NCBI GenBank assembly: GCA_963422445.2
Contig: OY729512.2
Span: forward strand, 3,348,001 to 3,412,000
Origin: G963422445 sp963422445
GTDB lineage: Bacteria; Pseudomonadota; Alphaproteobacteria; Thalassobaculales; Thalassobaculaceae
DNA: 64,000 nt
Direction of reading: 5' to 3'
Below are positions 46,841-56,236 of this stretch, piece after piece. Under the pieces are notes generated by a model. That model searched no databases. It saw only the letters and a program-made list of their open reading frames with translations, and was not told the origin of the DNA. Numbering within the stretch: position 1 is the first letter of the stretch; each line of letters opens with the position of its first letter. A program made the translations under genes and the position numbers.

Positions 46841-46953
46841 CCGGTGTTCCGGGATTGCAACGGGTTGCTGCTGCCATCGCACCGGTCATGGTGGCAAATT
46901 TGAACAGAGATATTGGCGTGGCGCGAACCGTCGGCACGCCTGCGCCGTCGTGA
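46837..46953 (+). CDS. Possible short open reading frame (38 aa) overlapping the amidase stop
   Basis: ATGA overlap with the amidase gene; reads MTGVPGLQRVAAAIAPVMVA and ends NRDIGVARTVGTPAPS, 33 bp before the IS1595 element. It could be the start of a gene cut by that insertion, but no continuation is found on the other side. Weak. Confidence 0.25.
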   Translation: MTGVPGLQRVAAAIAPVMVANLNRDIGVARTVGTPAPS

Positions 46954-46985
46954 TGCCGCCACGACAGCGGATTGATATTGGCGGA

Positions 46986-48035
46986 ACCGTTTATGCACAT
47001 GGCTCCGGTCGCGAGAGTTTGCCACCAGATGTTGAGGTTGAGGTTAGGGCGGGGGAGCGGGTAGAATGCCCCGATACGTTCCTGTCGACGGAGCCCCCAC
47101 ATGAAACAGGTCCCCGACAGCCTCCTCGCTTTCCAGCACATGGTCCCGGACGATGACGCCTGCGCCGCCTGGCTGATCGAAATGCGCTGGCCGGACGGCT
47201 TCGTCTGTCCCACGTGCGGCCATGAAAAGGGATGGGCGCTGCGCAGAAAAGCACACACCTTCGCGTGCACCGGCTGCCGCCGGCAGACCTCGGCGACGGT
47301 CGGGACGATCCTGCACGCCAGCAAGCTGCCGCTCACCGTCTGGTTCTGGGCCGCTTACCTGATGGCGACCCACTCCAACGGCATCTCTGCCCTGCAGCTC
47401 CAGAAACAGCTCGCTATCGGCTCTTACCGCAGCGCCTGGCTGCGCACCCACAAGCTGCGCGCCAGCATGGTCGAGCCCGCGCGCAACCCGTTGTCGGGCC
47501 TGGTGGACATCGACGAGGCCAGCCGTCCATTCCGGACCAAAGACGATCCTCCCACCGGAGGGCAAGGACGCAGCCACGACGGCAAGAGGCTCATCGTCGG
47601 CGCCATCGAACTCGGGGACGGAAACATCCCGGGCCGCCTGCGGCTGGCCGACATCTCCTCCTACGGCGCCGCCGACCTCGGATACTTCGTCGAAACCGCC
47701 GTCGATCCCGACGCCATCGCGAAAACCGACGGCTGGTCCGGCGACGCTGCGGTCCCCGCCGATCGCCACAATGTCCATGTCGTCGGGAAGACCGCCGCTC
47801 ACCTCGTCCTGCCGTGGATCCACCAAGTCTTCTCCAATCTCAAAGGATGGGCGCGAGGCGTCTACCACGGGCTGCGCCGCAAGCATCTGCAGGCCTGTCT
47901 CGATGAGGTCGTCTTTCGCTTCAACCGCCGCAAAACCCGCCACGATGCTTTCCACTCGCTCTTCCGCCTCGCCACCAATGCACAACCCCTTACCTACAGC
48001 ATGTTGATCGAACCGGAACCATCTGCATAAGCGGT
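46986..48035 (+). mobile_element. Intact IS1595-family element E (1050 bp)
   Basis: Ends ACCGTTTATGCACATGGC and ATCTGCATAAGCGGT are inverted repeats. Perfect 8-bp duplication TTGGCGGA (46978-46985 and 48036-48043). The terminal sequence is the same as in the 111-bp MITEs, and both internal flanks are present in the 120-bp MITE at 61958-62077. Confidence 0.92.
47101..48030 (+). CDS. IS1595-family transposase (element E)
   Basis: 309 aa starting MKQVPDSLLAFQHMVPDDDA. N-terminal zinc ribbon FVCPTCGHEKGWALRRK and FACTGCRRQTSATVGT, then the helical linker (LQLQKQLAIGSYRSAWLRTH). The ISXO2-like catalytic domain has Asp residues in LVDIDEASRPFRTKDD and AKTDGWSGDA, and VFSNLKGWARGVYHGLRRKH with RFNRRKTRHDAF at the end. 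No lesion; likely the source of transposase for the MITEs. It ends five bases before the right terminus, so its C-terminus is encoded by the inverted repeat. Confidence 0.9.
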   Translation: MKQVPDSLLAFQHMVPDDDACAAWLIEMRWPDGFVCPTCGHEKGWALRRKAHTFACTGCRRQTSATVGTILHASKLPLTVWFWAAYLMATHSNGISALQLQKQLAIGSYRSAWLRTHKLRASMVEPARNPLSGLVDIDEASRPFRTKDDPPTGGQGRSHDGKRLIVGAIELGDGNIPGRLRLADISSYGAADLGYFVETAVDPDAIAKTDGWSGDAAVPADRHNVHVVGKTAAHLVLPWIHQVFSNLKGWARGVYHGLRRKHLQACLDEVVFRFNRRKTRHDAFHSLFRLATNAQPLTYSMLIEPEPSA

Positions 48036-48269
48036 TTGGCGGATACCGGAACCGGATCGAGAATGCTCTTGCCGGATCACGGGTTGTCGCAATGGTGTCA
48101 ATCTGTTATTTCGCCCTGACATCCGTATTCGTCTGAAGATTGCGACGCCATTTCGATGGACAGCTTGGTTGGTGGGGCACTGGCCTGTGTCCTGTCACAT
48201 CCAACGGCGTCGGTTCGTCAGTTTCGTGTCAGGATGCCGCCAATGTTTCAACCGGCCTGGAGTCGTTGC
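48036..48269. other. Gap upstream of the solute-binding protein
   Basis: No gene seen. It probably contains the promoter of the gene at 48270 or is the remainder of the leader displaced by the IS1595 element. Confidence 0.3.
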
Positions 48270-49004
48270 ATGTCTCTCTCGGACGTCAGGAATTGCCTCG
48301 CCCCGAAAGGGGTTTTGCGGGTGGCGATCAACATGTCGAATTTCCTGCTGGTCACGGGCCGGACCGAAAAGGGCGATCCCGACGGGGTCTCTCCGGATAT
48401 GGCGCGGGAACTGGCCAGCCGGCTTAACGTCGGTCTCGAACTTCTGCCTTACAAGACGCCTGGGGAAATCGCGGATGAGGCCGACGCGGACGCCTGGGAT
48501 GTCGGCAATATCGGCGCCGAACCGCAACGTGCGGAAAAAATTGATTTTACGGCGGCCTATTGCGAGATCCAGGCCACCTATCTGGTTCCGTCCGGGTCTC
48601 CTCTGGAGACGATCGAGCAGGTCGACCGTCCGGGTGTCCGTATCGCTGTGGCGGCCCGCAGCGCCTATGACTTGTGGCTCGAACGAAACATCAAGCACGC
48701 CGACCTGATACGCAGCCAGGGTTTGGATGGCTCATACGAGCGATTTGTTGCCGACGGTCTCGATGCGTTGGCCGGGCTGCGGCCGCGACTGATTACCGAT
48801 GTCGAGAAATTGCAGGGCGCCCGCATTCTTGATGGCCAGTTTACTGCCGTGCAGCAGGCAATGGGATGTCCCCGTGGTCGTGACCCCGGGTTTCTGTTTC
48901 TCAAGGATTTCGTTGAAGAGATGAAGGCGTCCGGTTTTGTTACCAGACTGATCGAAAGGCATGGTGTCATCGGACGCCTGTCGATCGCGCCATTGTCCGG
49001 ATGA
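48270..49004 (+). CDS. Extracellular solute-binding protein, family 3 (amino-acid-type ABC transporter)
   Basis: 244 aa from the ATG at 48270. Family 3 pattern: GVLRVAINMSNFLLVT, then DPDGVSPDMARELASRLNVG, AWDVGNIGAEPQRAEKIDFT (typical AEPxRAExIxFT) and AAYCEIQATYLVPSGSP. It would bind a small polar ligand. No signal peptide is evident at the chosen start, nor convincingly in the longer in-frame reading from 48156, and no permease or ATPase follows, so its role as a transporter part is incomplete here. Same direction as the catabolic operon. Confidence 0.78.
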   Translation: MSLSDVRNCLAPKGVLRVAINMSNFLLVTGRTEKGDPDGVSPDMARELASRLNVGLELLPYKTPGEIADEADADAWDVGNIGAEPQRAEKIDFTAAYCEIQATYLVPSGSPLETIEQVDRPGVRIAVAARSAYDLWLERNIKHADLIRSQGLDGSYERFVADGLDALAGLRPRLITDVEKLQGARILDGQFTAVQQAMGCPRGRDPGFLFLKDFVEEMKASGFVTRLIERHGVIGRLSIAPLSG

Positions 49005-49351
49005 GGGTTTCCGGATATGGGGATGGGCTTTGCAAAACAACCGGATTTCCCGCCACACGATAATAGTGTTGCCGCTGAATGTCCGTCGTGGGCCTACGGA
49101 TAGCTGGCGCGTTGCGTGGCTGTGAACCAAAGTCGATGATCGGACCGGCTGCGGTGTCTTCATGTTGCGACCCGCCCTCGTGCCATATCCATGAATTGCC
49201 GACATCAAGGCCCCGTATTGCTGTGTGAGGCAACGGTGCCGGCACGACGGCAATTGCCGGGCGCTCTGCGAATATGAGGTTTTGGCCGCCGGTGATCGGA
49301 TTGAGACGCCTGGATCCTGGGAATCCGCCCCTGAAGGGGCGCCGGCGCCTA

Positions 49352-50529
49352 GTGTCCTGTACGCAAAGTTCGTATTGTTAAGGGGGTGGTGTCGATTCGG
49401 GGGGCATGGTGATGCGACTTTCGGTGGAGATCAAGCTGAGCGCGGACGAGCGCAACGAGCTTGAGCGGCTGGCGCGCGGGCGCAAAGTCTGGCGAGGCCT
49501 GTCCGATCGGGCGCACATCGTGCTGCTGGCGGCCGAAGGGCTTACCAATGTGCAGATTGGGAGCGTGCTGGGCGTGACCAGCCAGACCGCCAGGAAGTGG
49601 CGCAATCGCTTCGCAGAGCATCGTCTTGACGGGCTTGACGACGAGCCGCGCTCCGGCCGTCCCCGGCGCATCGATGACGACGCCGTGGCCGAGGTGGTGC
49701 GCAAGACGCTTGAGGAGAAGCCTCGTGACGCGACCCAATGGAGCACGCGCTCGATGGCGCAGGCGACGGGGTATGCGCCGTCGACGGTCAACCGCATCTG
49801 GCGAGCCTTTTCCCTTCAGCCGCACAGGAGCGAGACCTTCAAGCTCTCGGCAGACCCCTACTTCGTGGACAAGACGCGCGACATCGTGGGGCTCTACGTG
49901 GACCCGCCGCAGCATGCCATGGTCCTCTGCGTGGACGAGAAATCGCAGGTTCAGGCCCTCGATCGCACCCAGCCGCTGCTGCCGCTGCGCCCGGGGCAGG
50001 TCGAGCGGCGCACTCACGATTACAAGCGCAACGGCACGACCTCGCTCTTCGCAGCCCTTGACGTCGCCACAGGCAAGGTCATCGGACAGTGCTATCGGCG
50101 CCACCGCAGCGTGGAGTTCCGCAAGTTCCTGGATCACGTCGAGGCCAACGTGCCGCCCGACCTCGAGATCCACATCGTCATGGACAACTACTCGACCCAC
50201 AAGACGAAGACGATCCGCGACGGGTTCGCCCGGCGACCGCGCTGGCATGTTCACGTCACCCCGACCTCTGCCTCGTGGCTCAACCAAGTCGAGCGCTTCT
50301 TCGCCGATCTGACAGAGAAGCAGATCCGGCGCGGGGTTCACCGATCGACCGTCGAGCTGGAGCAGGCGATCACCGGGTACATCGACACCGTCAACGAGGA
50401 CCCCAAGCCCTTCCGCTGGCACAAGACAGCCGATGAAATCCTGGCGTCCATCAAGCGCTTCTGCCTCAGGACCCTCGAAACCGCTGCAGCCGCAACATCA
50501 TAACGGTACGAACTTTGGAATCAGGACAC
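49352..50529 (+). mobile_element. IS630-family element, 1178 bp, copy B
   Basis: Same length, ends and orientation as copy A at 14883-16060, with TA at both borders (49350-49351 and 50530-50531). The two copies differ at only about three positions that I noticed. Confidence 0.92.
49406..50503 (+). CDS. IS630 transposase (copy B)
   Basis: 365 aa, same as the protein at 14937-16034 except Val for Phe in HVHxTPTSASW just before the catalytic Glu motif. Helix-turn-helix N-terminus and all three catalytic acidic residues (VDEKSQ, MDNYSTHK, NQVERFF) are present. The Val lies in a normally hydrophobic/aromatic position and could weaken the enzyme. Confidence 0.92.
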   Translation: MVMRLSVEIKLSADERNELERLARGRKVWRGLSDRAHIVLLAAEGLTNVQIGSVLGVTSQTARKWRNRFAEHRLDGLDDEPRSGRPRRIDDDAVAEVVRKTLEEKPRDATQWSTRSMAQATGYAPSTVNRIWRAFSLQPHRSETFKLSADPYFVDKTRDIVGLYVDPPQHAMVLCVDEKSQVQALDRTQPLLPLRPGQVERRTHDYKRNGTTSLFAALDVATGKVIGQCYRRHRSVEFRKFLDHVEANVPPDLEIHIVMDNYSTHKTKTIRDGFARRPRWHVHVTPTSASWLNQVERFFADLTEKQIRRGVHRSTVELEQAITGYIDTVNEDPKPFRWHKTADEILASIKRFCLRTLETAAAATS

Positions 50530-51505
50530 TAGGTCCATACAAACTTGCAAGACCCATGGTCAGAGCGTGACAATGATTGATATGCGGGTAGGTTCGGGCA
50601 TGCATCGGAGTTGTGTAACGACCGTTGGCATCGAACAGGACGGCGCGGGACAATTGATTGACGACGACCCCCGTTCTGCAAGCGACCAACATCGGTCCGG
50701 CGGTGATGAGACCGGTTCGCCGAGGCGGCCCGTAACTCGTTGTCGGCCACGAACCGTGGCCGTTTTCCATGCCTGCGCGTCAGCCCGGCGCGGTCTCAGT
50801 GGCTCAAGCAGTTTACACAGACGGCTTCCAGCCTGTCGGCCGTGGCGGCTGTTCTCAACCAGGTATCGATGTCCGCGGGGGCCGCTCCCTGAATCCGGGC
50901 CTCGGTCTCATCCGAGGGCGGACCGAAACGCGCATTCCGAAGCAGTTGAAGAGCTTCGACCTTGCCTTCGAACAGGCCCTCGACCAAGCCGTCGTTCCGG
51001 CCCTTTTCGACCCAGCTCGCTGTAATCGCTGTCATCAGAACATCCTTCCGGTACGGTCGCCCAGTGCGCCAGGAAACGTCGCTTCCGAAGATCATAAACC
51101 TCCGCCACATAGGTCTCAATCTGTTCCTCCAGATCGCTCCCGTCCTCGGCGCCAGCCAGAATCTTCACGAGCATGTCTTGCGGCACGGTCGGCACAGAAC
51201 AGAATTTGAGAGCTGTCAGCCCGGACCGCAAGGCCGGATCCGGCGGCAGATCGCTCCAGTCGAACGCCTTCAGCTCTATCAGGACATAACGGAATCGCGC
51301 GTCACCACCATTCCGCTCCGGCAGCACGAGGGCCCCAAAAGAGATCGCGAGGCCGTCCAGGCGCGGCGACCATGGTAGATCACGATCGAAAGGATCACCG
51401 GCATCTCCCGCAGCGCACCCTTGTGCGTTTCGACATGGGCGGCCGAGATATTGGAATCGTAGCCCAGCATCTGAAGCGGCGTTCGTGGGACAAGATAGCT
51501 CTTGT

Positions 51506-53669
51506 CCCAAGTTGGCAGTTTTTTTCCACTGACCGTGCCTGATCGGGGGATGTTTGCGGCCTGAGAACATCATATACTGGGCTCTGCCATCGCCTGAACT
51601 CCTATATGTCTGATGTGGGCGCCCGGAAGTCGTTTGTGGGGCCAGGACTTTGTCGTTGCGTCGATATCCCCCTTGCCAGGCGCGCCGGCGAGCGTGTCTG
51701 CGCAACACATCGCCAACCCTTCGCCTGCGCCATGTACATCAAGGCCACCAAGACCCACACCGAGAAGGACGGCAAGCCCGTGCGAAGCCACCGGCTGATG
51801 CTCTCCCAGCGCGTCGGCGACAGGGTGCGCCACAGGACGCTGCTCAATCTCGGCACCCACGATCCGATCCCGCGCGAGAGGTGGAAGGAGGTCACCGAAC
51901 TCGCCGAGGCGCTGCTCCACGGCCGCCCGCCGCTGCTCCAAGCCGCGCCGGACGTGCAGGCCGCAGCCGAGGACATCGTCGCCAAGCTCAGGGCCAGGGG
52001 GTTCCGCACCGAAGCGGTGCAGGAAGAGGCGCGCAAGCCCGACATCGCCACCGTCGCCCTCGATACCCTGGAGCACGAGACCCCGCGCACGGTCGGCTGC
52101 GAGCGCCTGTGCCTCAAGGCCCTCGACGATCTCGGCTTCGCCGACATCCTCCACGACCTGGGCATCAAGGGCCGCGAAGGGCGCATCGCCAGCGCGCTGG
52201 TCGTCGCCAGGATGGTCCATCCCGCCAGCGAGCGGGAGACCAGCCGCTGGCTGCGCCGCGACAGTGCGACCGCCGAACGTCTCGACCTGGAGGGCGACCG
52301 CAAGGCACTGCGGCGCAAGACGCTCTACCGCATCGGCGACCTCCTCTGGCGCCACCGCGCCGCCATCCAGCGGGAGCTGTTCAACCGTGAGCGCTCGCTG
52401 CTCGACATCCCCGACACCATCGCCTTCTACGATCTCACCAACGTTCACTACCACGGCCACACGCACGGCGAGCGTCCCCGCTTCGGGCGCTCCAAGCAGA
52501 AGCGCGACGACTGTCCGCTGATCACGCTGGCGCTGGCGCTCGACGGTGCAGGCTTCCCGCGCAGTTGCGAGATCCTGCCGGGCAACGTGAGCGAGCCGGG
52601 CAGGCTGGAGGACGCGCTGGCCAGGCTCGAGGCGGTGTGCGGCGGCACGGCGCCCAAGCCCATGGTGGTCATGGACGCGGGCATCGCCACCGAGGAGAAC
52701 ATCGCGTGGCTGGGCGAGCCGGGCTACGACTGGATCGCGGTCAGCCGGGGAGGCAAACCGCCGCCGCCCGAGGGCGGGCCCGAGGCGCTGCTGATCACCA
52801 GCGCGCACCACGAGGTGCGCGCCTGGCGCCTCGCAAGCGAGGACGGCGCGGCGCGGCTCTCTGTCGTCAGCGAGGGCAAGAAGAAGGCCGAGACCTCGAT
52901 CCTCGGCCTGAGGAGGAACCGCTTCGAGGCGGCGCTGGAAAGGCTCCACAGCGGCCTCCCGGTCAAGGGCCGCCTCAAGCGCTACGACAAGGTGCTGGAG
53001 AGCGTAGGCCGCCTCAAGCAGCGCTTCTCCGCGGTCGCCAGGCACTACGAGATCACGCTCGAGACGGCGGACACCGGCGCCAACGCGTCTGCCGTTCGCT
53101 TCAAGCGCAGGCCGCTATACGACGAGGCCGATGAGGGCGCCGGCGCCTATGTGCTGCGCACCAGCCACATCGACTGGGATATCGAGACGATCCTTCGGAC
53201 GTACTGGCGCATCACCGACCTCGAGGCCACCTTCCGCAGCCTGAAATCCGAACTCGGCCTTCGCCCGATCTGGCACCAGCTCGACCGTCGCATCGCGGCC
53301 CACCTGCTGATCGCGGTGCTGGCCTATCACGCCGTGCATCTGATCCGTACCCGGCTGGCCGCGCGGGGCATCCACAAGGGCTGGGCATCGGTCCGCGACG
53401 GTCCTGCGGACCTGGGTGCGGATCACCACGCGCCTGCGCCAGACCGACGGCACGTTGATCGTCAACCGCCAGGACACGCGCCCGGCCGCCGAGGGTGCCG
53501 ACATCTCCTCGGCGGCGGGCGTGGAACCCGCCATCCACCGCAGGAGGGCCCGCCTGACGCGCTGACAGAATCCAACAAAATGTCGGGCCATGTTGAAATC
53601 GGCCGAGAAAAATATCGACCCATATCAAAGCGATAAAGGACAGCGGAACAAAAAAAGTGCCAACCTGGG
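51506..53669 (+). mobile_element. IS1634-family element, copy 2
   Basis: Ends CCCAAGTTGGCAGTTTTTTT at 51506 and AAAAAAAGTGCCAACCTGGG ending 53669 are inverted repeats. TTGT lies on both sides (51502-51505 and 53670-53673). Length 2164 bp, inserted in the Rpn gene. Confidence 0.85.
51732..53565 (+). pseudogene. IS1634 transposase, frameshifted near the C-terminus
   Basis: From the ATG at 51732 (MYIKATKTHTEKDGKPVRSH) the frame is open for about 555 residues with the DDE residues in TIAFYDLTNVHYHGH, PMVVMDAGIATEENIAWLG and DLEATFRSLKSELGLRPIWH. After RGIHKGWASVR (about 53395) one extra base moves the natural C-terminus (VLRTWVRITTRLRQTDGTL ... RRRARLTR, stop 53565) into another frame; the original frame runs on to 53636 with unrelated residues. 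All catalytic parts are present, so residual activity is possible. Confidence 0.75.
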
Positions 53670-53920
53670 TTGTGCTCAAGGAGAATGTAGCACGGCCGCC
53701 CGTCCTTCAGTGGGGCGATGAACAGACCGTCACCGTGGGTCGTCCCCAGCGCCTTGTCGATGAAACTGCGGTCCGCCAGCTGTACATGCGCGTCGGACAG
53801 CAACGCACAAATGTCCGGAGACAGAGACCAGACGATCAAGGCGGTGGCCCTTGCCGGATCCCCGATCAGGGTGCGGAACAGAGTATAATACGGCTTGGTC
53901 TGGTGTCCTCGGGGCGCCAT

Positions 53921-54244
53921 CGGCCGACTCCCCCCCCTTTACTGGCTGTAATCGTTTCAGGAGGTCCGCATCCATTCACCGACGGTAAGGTACGCGGCCC
54001 GGTCGCGCAGCCGCGTTCCTCACGACCGCCACGACATCCCTGACCAGACCATGGCGCACAGCCCCGGACCCGAGAGCCGGAAGCCGGCACCGGGCGCGGA
54101 TGTCATTTGCAGCGCCGGGATCCCTCAACGACATCCGGCGTGCGGACCCCGCATCACCCGGCGACCGAACGCTTACTAAAAATCTGTACATTGTGTCTTA
54201 AAAGCAAAAGCCATCTCCCCGAATCAGGTATCGGAAAGCCCTAA
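53921..54244. other. Non-coding region upstream of the Rpn gene
   Basis: 324 bp with no protein-like frame; should contain the minus-strand promoter of the Rpn gene. Ends at the MITE target site. Confidence 0.3.
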
Positions 54245-54355
54245 ACCGCTTATGCACGTGGCTCCGGTGACACACGATGTTGCCCCCGATGTCCACTATT
54301 CCCGGCACACCAAACGCTACATGTGCGTTTCACCGGAGCTACGTGCATAAGCGGT
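54245..54355. mobile_element. 111-bp MITE, copy 4
   Basis: ACCGCTTATGCACGTGG at 54245 and CGTGCATAAGCGGT ending 54355. Perfect 8-bp duplication AGCCCTAA (54237-54244 and 54356-54363). The interior is nearly identical to copies 2 and 3. Confidence 0.9.
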
Positions 54356-54851
54356 AGCCCTAAAATCCCAACTTGGATCAGGATCTGTGAAAGCCCGCCT
54401 GAAAACTCGTCGGGGTCAACGAGACATGGGCGTCGAGAAGCGGACGAAGTTCAAACACCCTGGACCCACGCGAAAAATCCCGGAGCCAGAGAAAGCACCA
54501 TTCATCATGGCACCCGTCCGCCTCGGCCAGTTCATTTCGGTGCTGTCGACAGGACTTTCATGACCCAGATTGGCACACGGCCCGAATCGGCGAACTGGAA
54601 AACCAGCGTCCGGCCGGGTGCCGATGTTGTTGCGGGGTCGGGAACCGTCACCGACCTATGGCAGGCTGGCCCGATGTCACCCGGTGGCCGAATGCCTGCT
54701 TGCGAACCGGTATCCCGGTCGAAAAGGACAGCGGGCGTTTCGCTCAATAACCCGGACAGAAGGCCTGGACCGGATCCCGGGACGGCCAGAGCCAGCCTGA
54801 TCGTATCGGTCCGGTTATTATTCGGCTGCCAGTAACCCGTCGGGATCGATC
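54356..54851. other. About 500 bp without a recognised gene
   Basis: Open frames on both strands exist but have no motif I know. Possibly the remains of a minus-strand gene upstream or downstream of the VOC gene. Confidence 0.3.
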
Positions 54852-55277
54852 TTAACCTTCGTCGGTCGTGGCCGCTCCTATCCAAGCGTGCTCCGATACG
54901 TCGAACACGACACCGTCCGGTCCCTTGAACTTGGTTTCGTAGAATTCCGCCGTGCTGTTCGGATCCTGTTCGAGAATGCAGGGTGCTCCGACCGCATCGA
55001 GTTTCGCGCGGGTGGCGCCGAGATCCTCGACCAGAACGCCAAAATGATGAATCCCAACATAGCCCAGGCCCTTGCCGAGCTGGTCGATATTCTTGAACTT
55101 GAGAATCGCCAGATTGAGCGTGCCGTCGCTCAGGTAGATGCCCCAGGCGATACCTTCCGCCGGACGGTCGGGGTGGCCGACCCTGCCAACCTCCTTGAAA
55201 TCGAAGACGGAACGATAGAATCCCGCAGTCTTCTCCGGATCATCTGTCGCAAGCGCGATATGTCGCAGCTTCGCCAT
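54852..55277 (-). CDS. VOC-family (glyoxalase/bleomycin resistance) protein
   Basis: 141 aa starting MAKLRHIALATDDPEKTAGF, with an AAGGAGGACGAC ribosome-binding region just upstream. Two beta-alpha-beta-beta-beta units: the first has IALATDDPEKTAGFYRSVFD and LNLAILKF, the second GIHHFGVLVEDLGATRAKLD, ending TKFKGPDGVVFDVSEHAW. Candidate metal ligands are H7, H78 and E129, as in glyoxalase I-like dioxygenases and isomerases. Intact; diverges from the SDR at 55484. Substrate unknown. Confidence 0.85.
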   Translation of the reverse strand: MAKLRHIALATDDPEKTAGFYRSVFDFKEVGRVGHPDRPAEGIAWGIYLSDGTLNLAILKFKNIDQLGKGLGYVGIHHFGVLVEDLGATRAKLDAVGAPCILEQDPNSTAEFYETKFKGPDGVVFDVSEHAWIGAATTDEG

Positions 55278-55483
55278 GGTCGTCCTCCTTGCGATGATTT
55301 CCGTTTATTGTGGCGCAACGGCCCAGATCCAGAAAGAATAAAGCGACAGGCGTGCCGGGGTCCAGTGATCGAGTGAACGGGGCCGGTAACCCGGCATCAT
55401 CCGAACAGATGGCCGGACCATCACAATGGAGGCCGTATGCCGGTCCACCCGAGACAGGCCTTGGCGGCCATGGGGAGAGCAAA

Positions 55484-56236
55484 ATGGAATTTTCCGGGAA
55501 GTCGGTTCTCGTGACAGGAGCTCAGCAGGGGATTGGTGAGGCCATGGCAGTCGCCTTTGCCGCGGCTGGCGCCGATGTCGCGGTCAACTGGCATGACGAC
55601 CGGTCGAAGGCTGAGGCGGTTTGCCAGGCGGTACGCGGATACGGTCGGAAGGCCATTGCTGTCGAAGGTGATGTCGGCAATGTCCCCGCGTGTCACGCTA
55701 TCGTCGAGGAAACCGTCAGGGAATTCGGCGGGATCGACATTCTGGTCAACAATGCCGGAATGTTTCCGCGCTGCGAATTTCTCGAAATGGATCAGAGCAC
55801 CTATGATTTCGTCATGAATATCAACCAAAGGGGAACCTTTTTCTGTTCGCAAGCGGCCGCCAGGGCTATGTTCGATGCTGGACACGGCGGCTGCATCGTC
55901 AATATCTCGTCCCGTTCGATTGAGGGTCGGACGCCGATGGCGGCCCATTACACTGCGAGCAAGATGGCGATCGTCGGAACAACACGGGCAATCGCCAGCG
56001 AACTTGCGAAACACGGTATTCGTGTCAACGCGATTGCGCCGGGCCTGACCGATACCGCGCAGCCACGTTATGGACATTCCGAAGACGATCTGCAGCGTCT
56101 GGGGAGGGAGACACCGCTCGGGCGCATGATCCGACCAGATGAGATCGCCGATCTGGCCATTTTCCTGTGCTCCGACAGGGCACGGATGATCACGGGGCAG
56201 GTTTATCACGTGAATGGCGGTTCGTATTTTGCATGA
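55484..56236 (+). CDS. Classical short-chain dehydrogenase/reductase (FabG-like)
   Basis: 250 aa from the ATG at 55484 after GGGGAGAG. Complete SDR signature: TGAQQGIG (11-18), NNAG (89-92), Ser in VNISSRS (about 142), Y156-TASK160, and the C-terminal APGLTDTAQP and QVYHVNGGSYFA. It reduces or oxidises a carbonyl/hydroxyl with NAD(P). Intact. Its divergent neighbour is the VOC protein; downstream the IS5 element at 56513 separates it from a broken amidase. Confidence 0.92.
   Translation: MEFSGKSVLVTGAQQGIGEAMAVAFAAAGADVAVNWHDDRSKAEAVCQAVRGYGRKAIAVEGDVGNVPACHAIVEETVREFGGIDILVNNAGMFPRCEFLEMDQSTYDFVMNINQRGTFFCSQAAARAMFDAGHGGCIVNISSRSIEGRTPMAAHYTASKMAIVGTTRAIASELAKHGIRVNAIAPGLTDTAQPRYGHSEDDLQRLGRETPLGRMIRPDEIADLAIFLCSDRARMITGQVYHVNGGSYFA

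Larger units (their letters stand above)
48967..50770 (-). pseudogene. Unrecognised 207-aa gene interrupted by IS630
   Basis: Two minus-strand pieces share one frame once the IS630 at 49352-50529 and one TA are removed: ENGHGSWPTTSYGPPRRTGL ... HARTYPHINHCHALTMGLAS (50770-50532) and LNPITGGQNLIFAERPAIAV ... RGLDVGNSWIWHEGGSQHED (49351-48967). The junction reads LASLYGP-RRRRPFRGG. I do not recognise the family; composition (many Pro, Gly, His, Trp) suggests a folded protein. The last 13 or so codons overlap the solute-binding gene on the other strand. The start at 50770 is tentative. Confidence 0.5.
50796..53920 (-). pseudogene. Rpn-family PD-(D/E)xK nuclease (recombination-promoting, transposase_31), split by IS1634
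   Basis: The 5' part at 53920-53670 reads KPYYTLFRTLIGDPARATAL, then LADRSFIDKALGTTHGDGLF and LKDGRPCYILLEHN. Beyond the IS1634 insertion (51506-53669) it continues in the 51505-50796 stretch with SYLVPRTPLQMLGYDSNISA, GALREMPVILSIVIYHGR, then in other frames RFRYVLIELKAFDWSDLPPD, QIETYVAEVYDLRKRRFLAH and MTAITASWVEKGRNDGLVEG. The LLEHKS segment and PVILSIVIYHG are diagnostic of Rpn proteins. At least two frameshifts in addition to the insertion. Confidence 0.78.

Noticed and set aside
51570..53045. 491-residue minus-strand frame in the IS1634 element
   Set aside because: Antisense shadow of a clear DDE transposase.
27723..54355. CRISPR array from the repeated palindromic units
   Set aside because: The units are 111 bp, far apart, in both orientations and with target duplications; they are MITEs.
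54323..54835. 170-residue plus-strand frame beginning in the MITE
   Set aside because: Starts within the MITE terminal repeat and has no protein-like motif.
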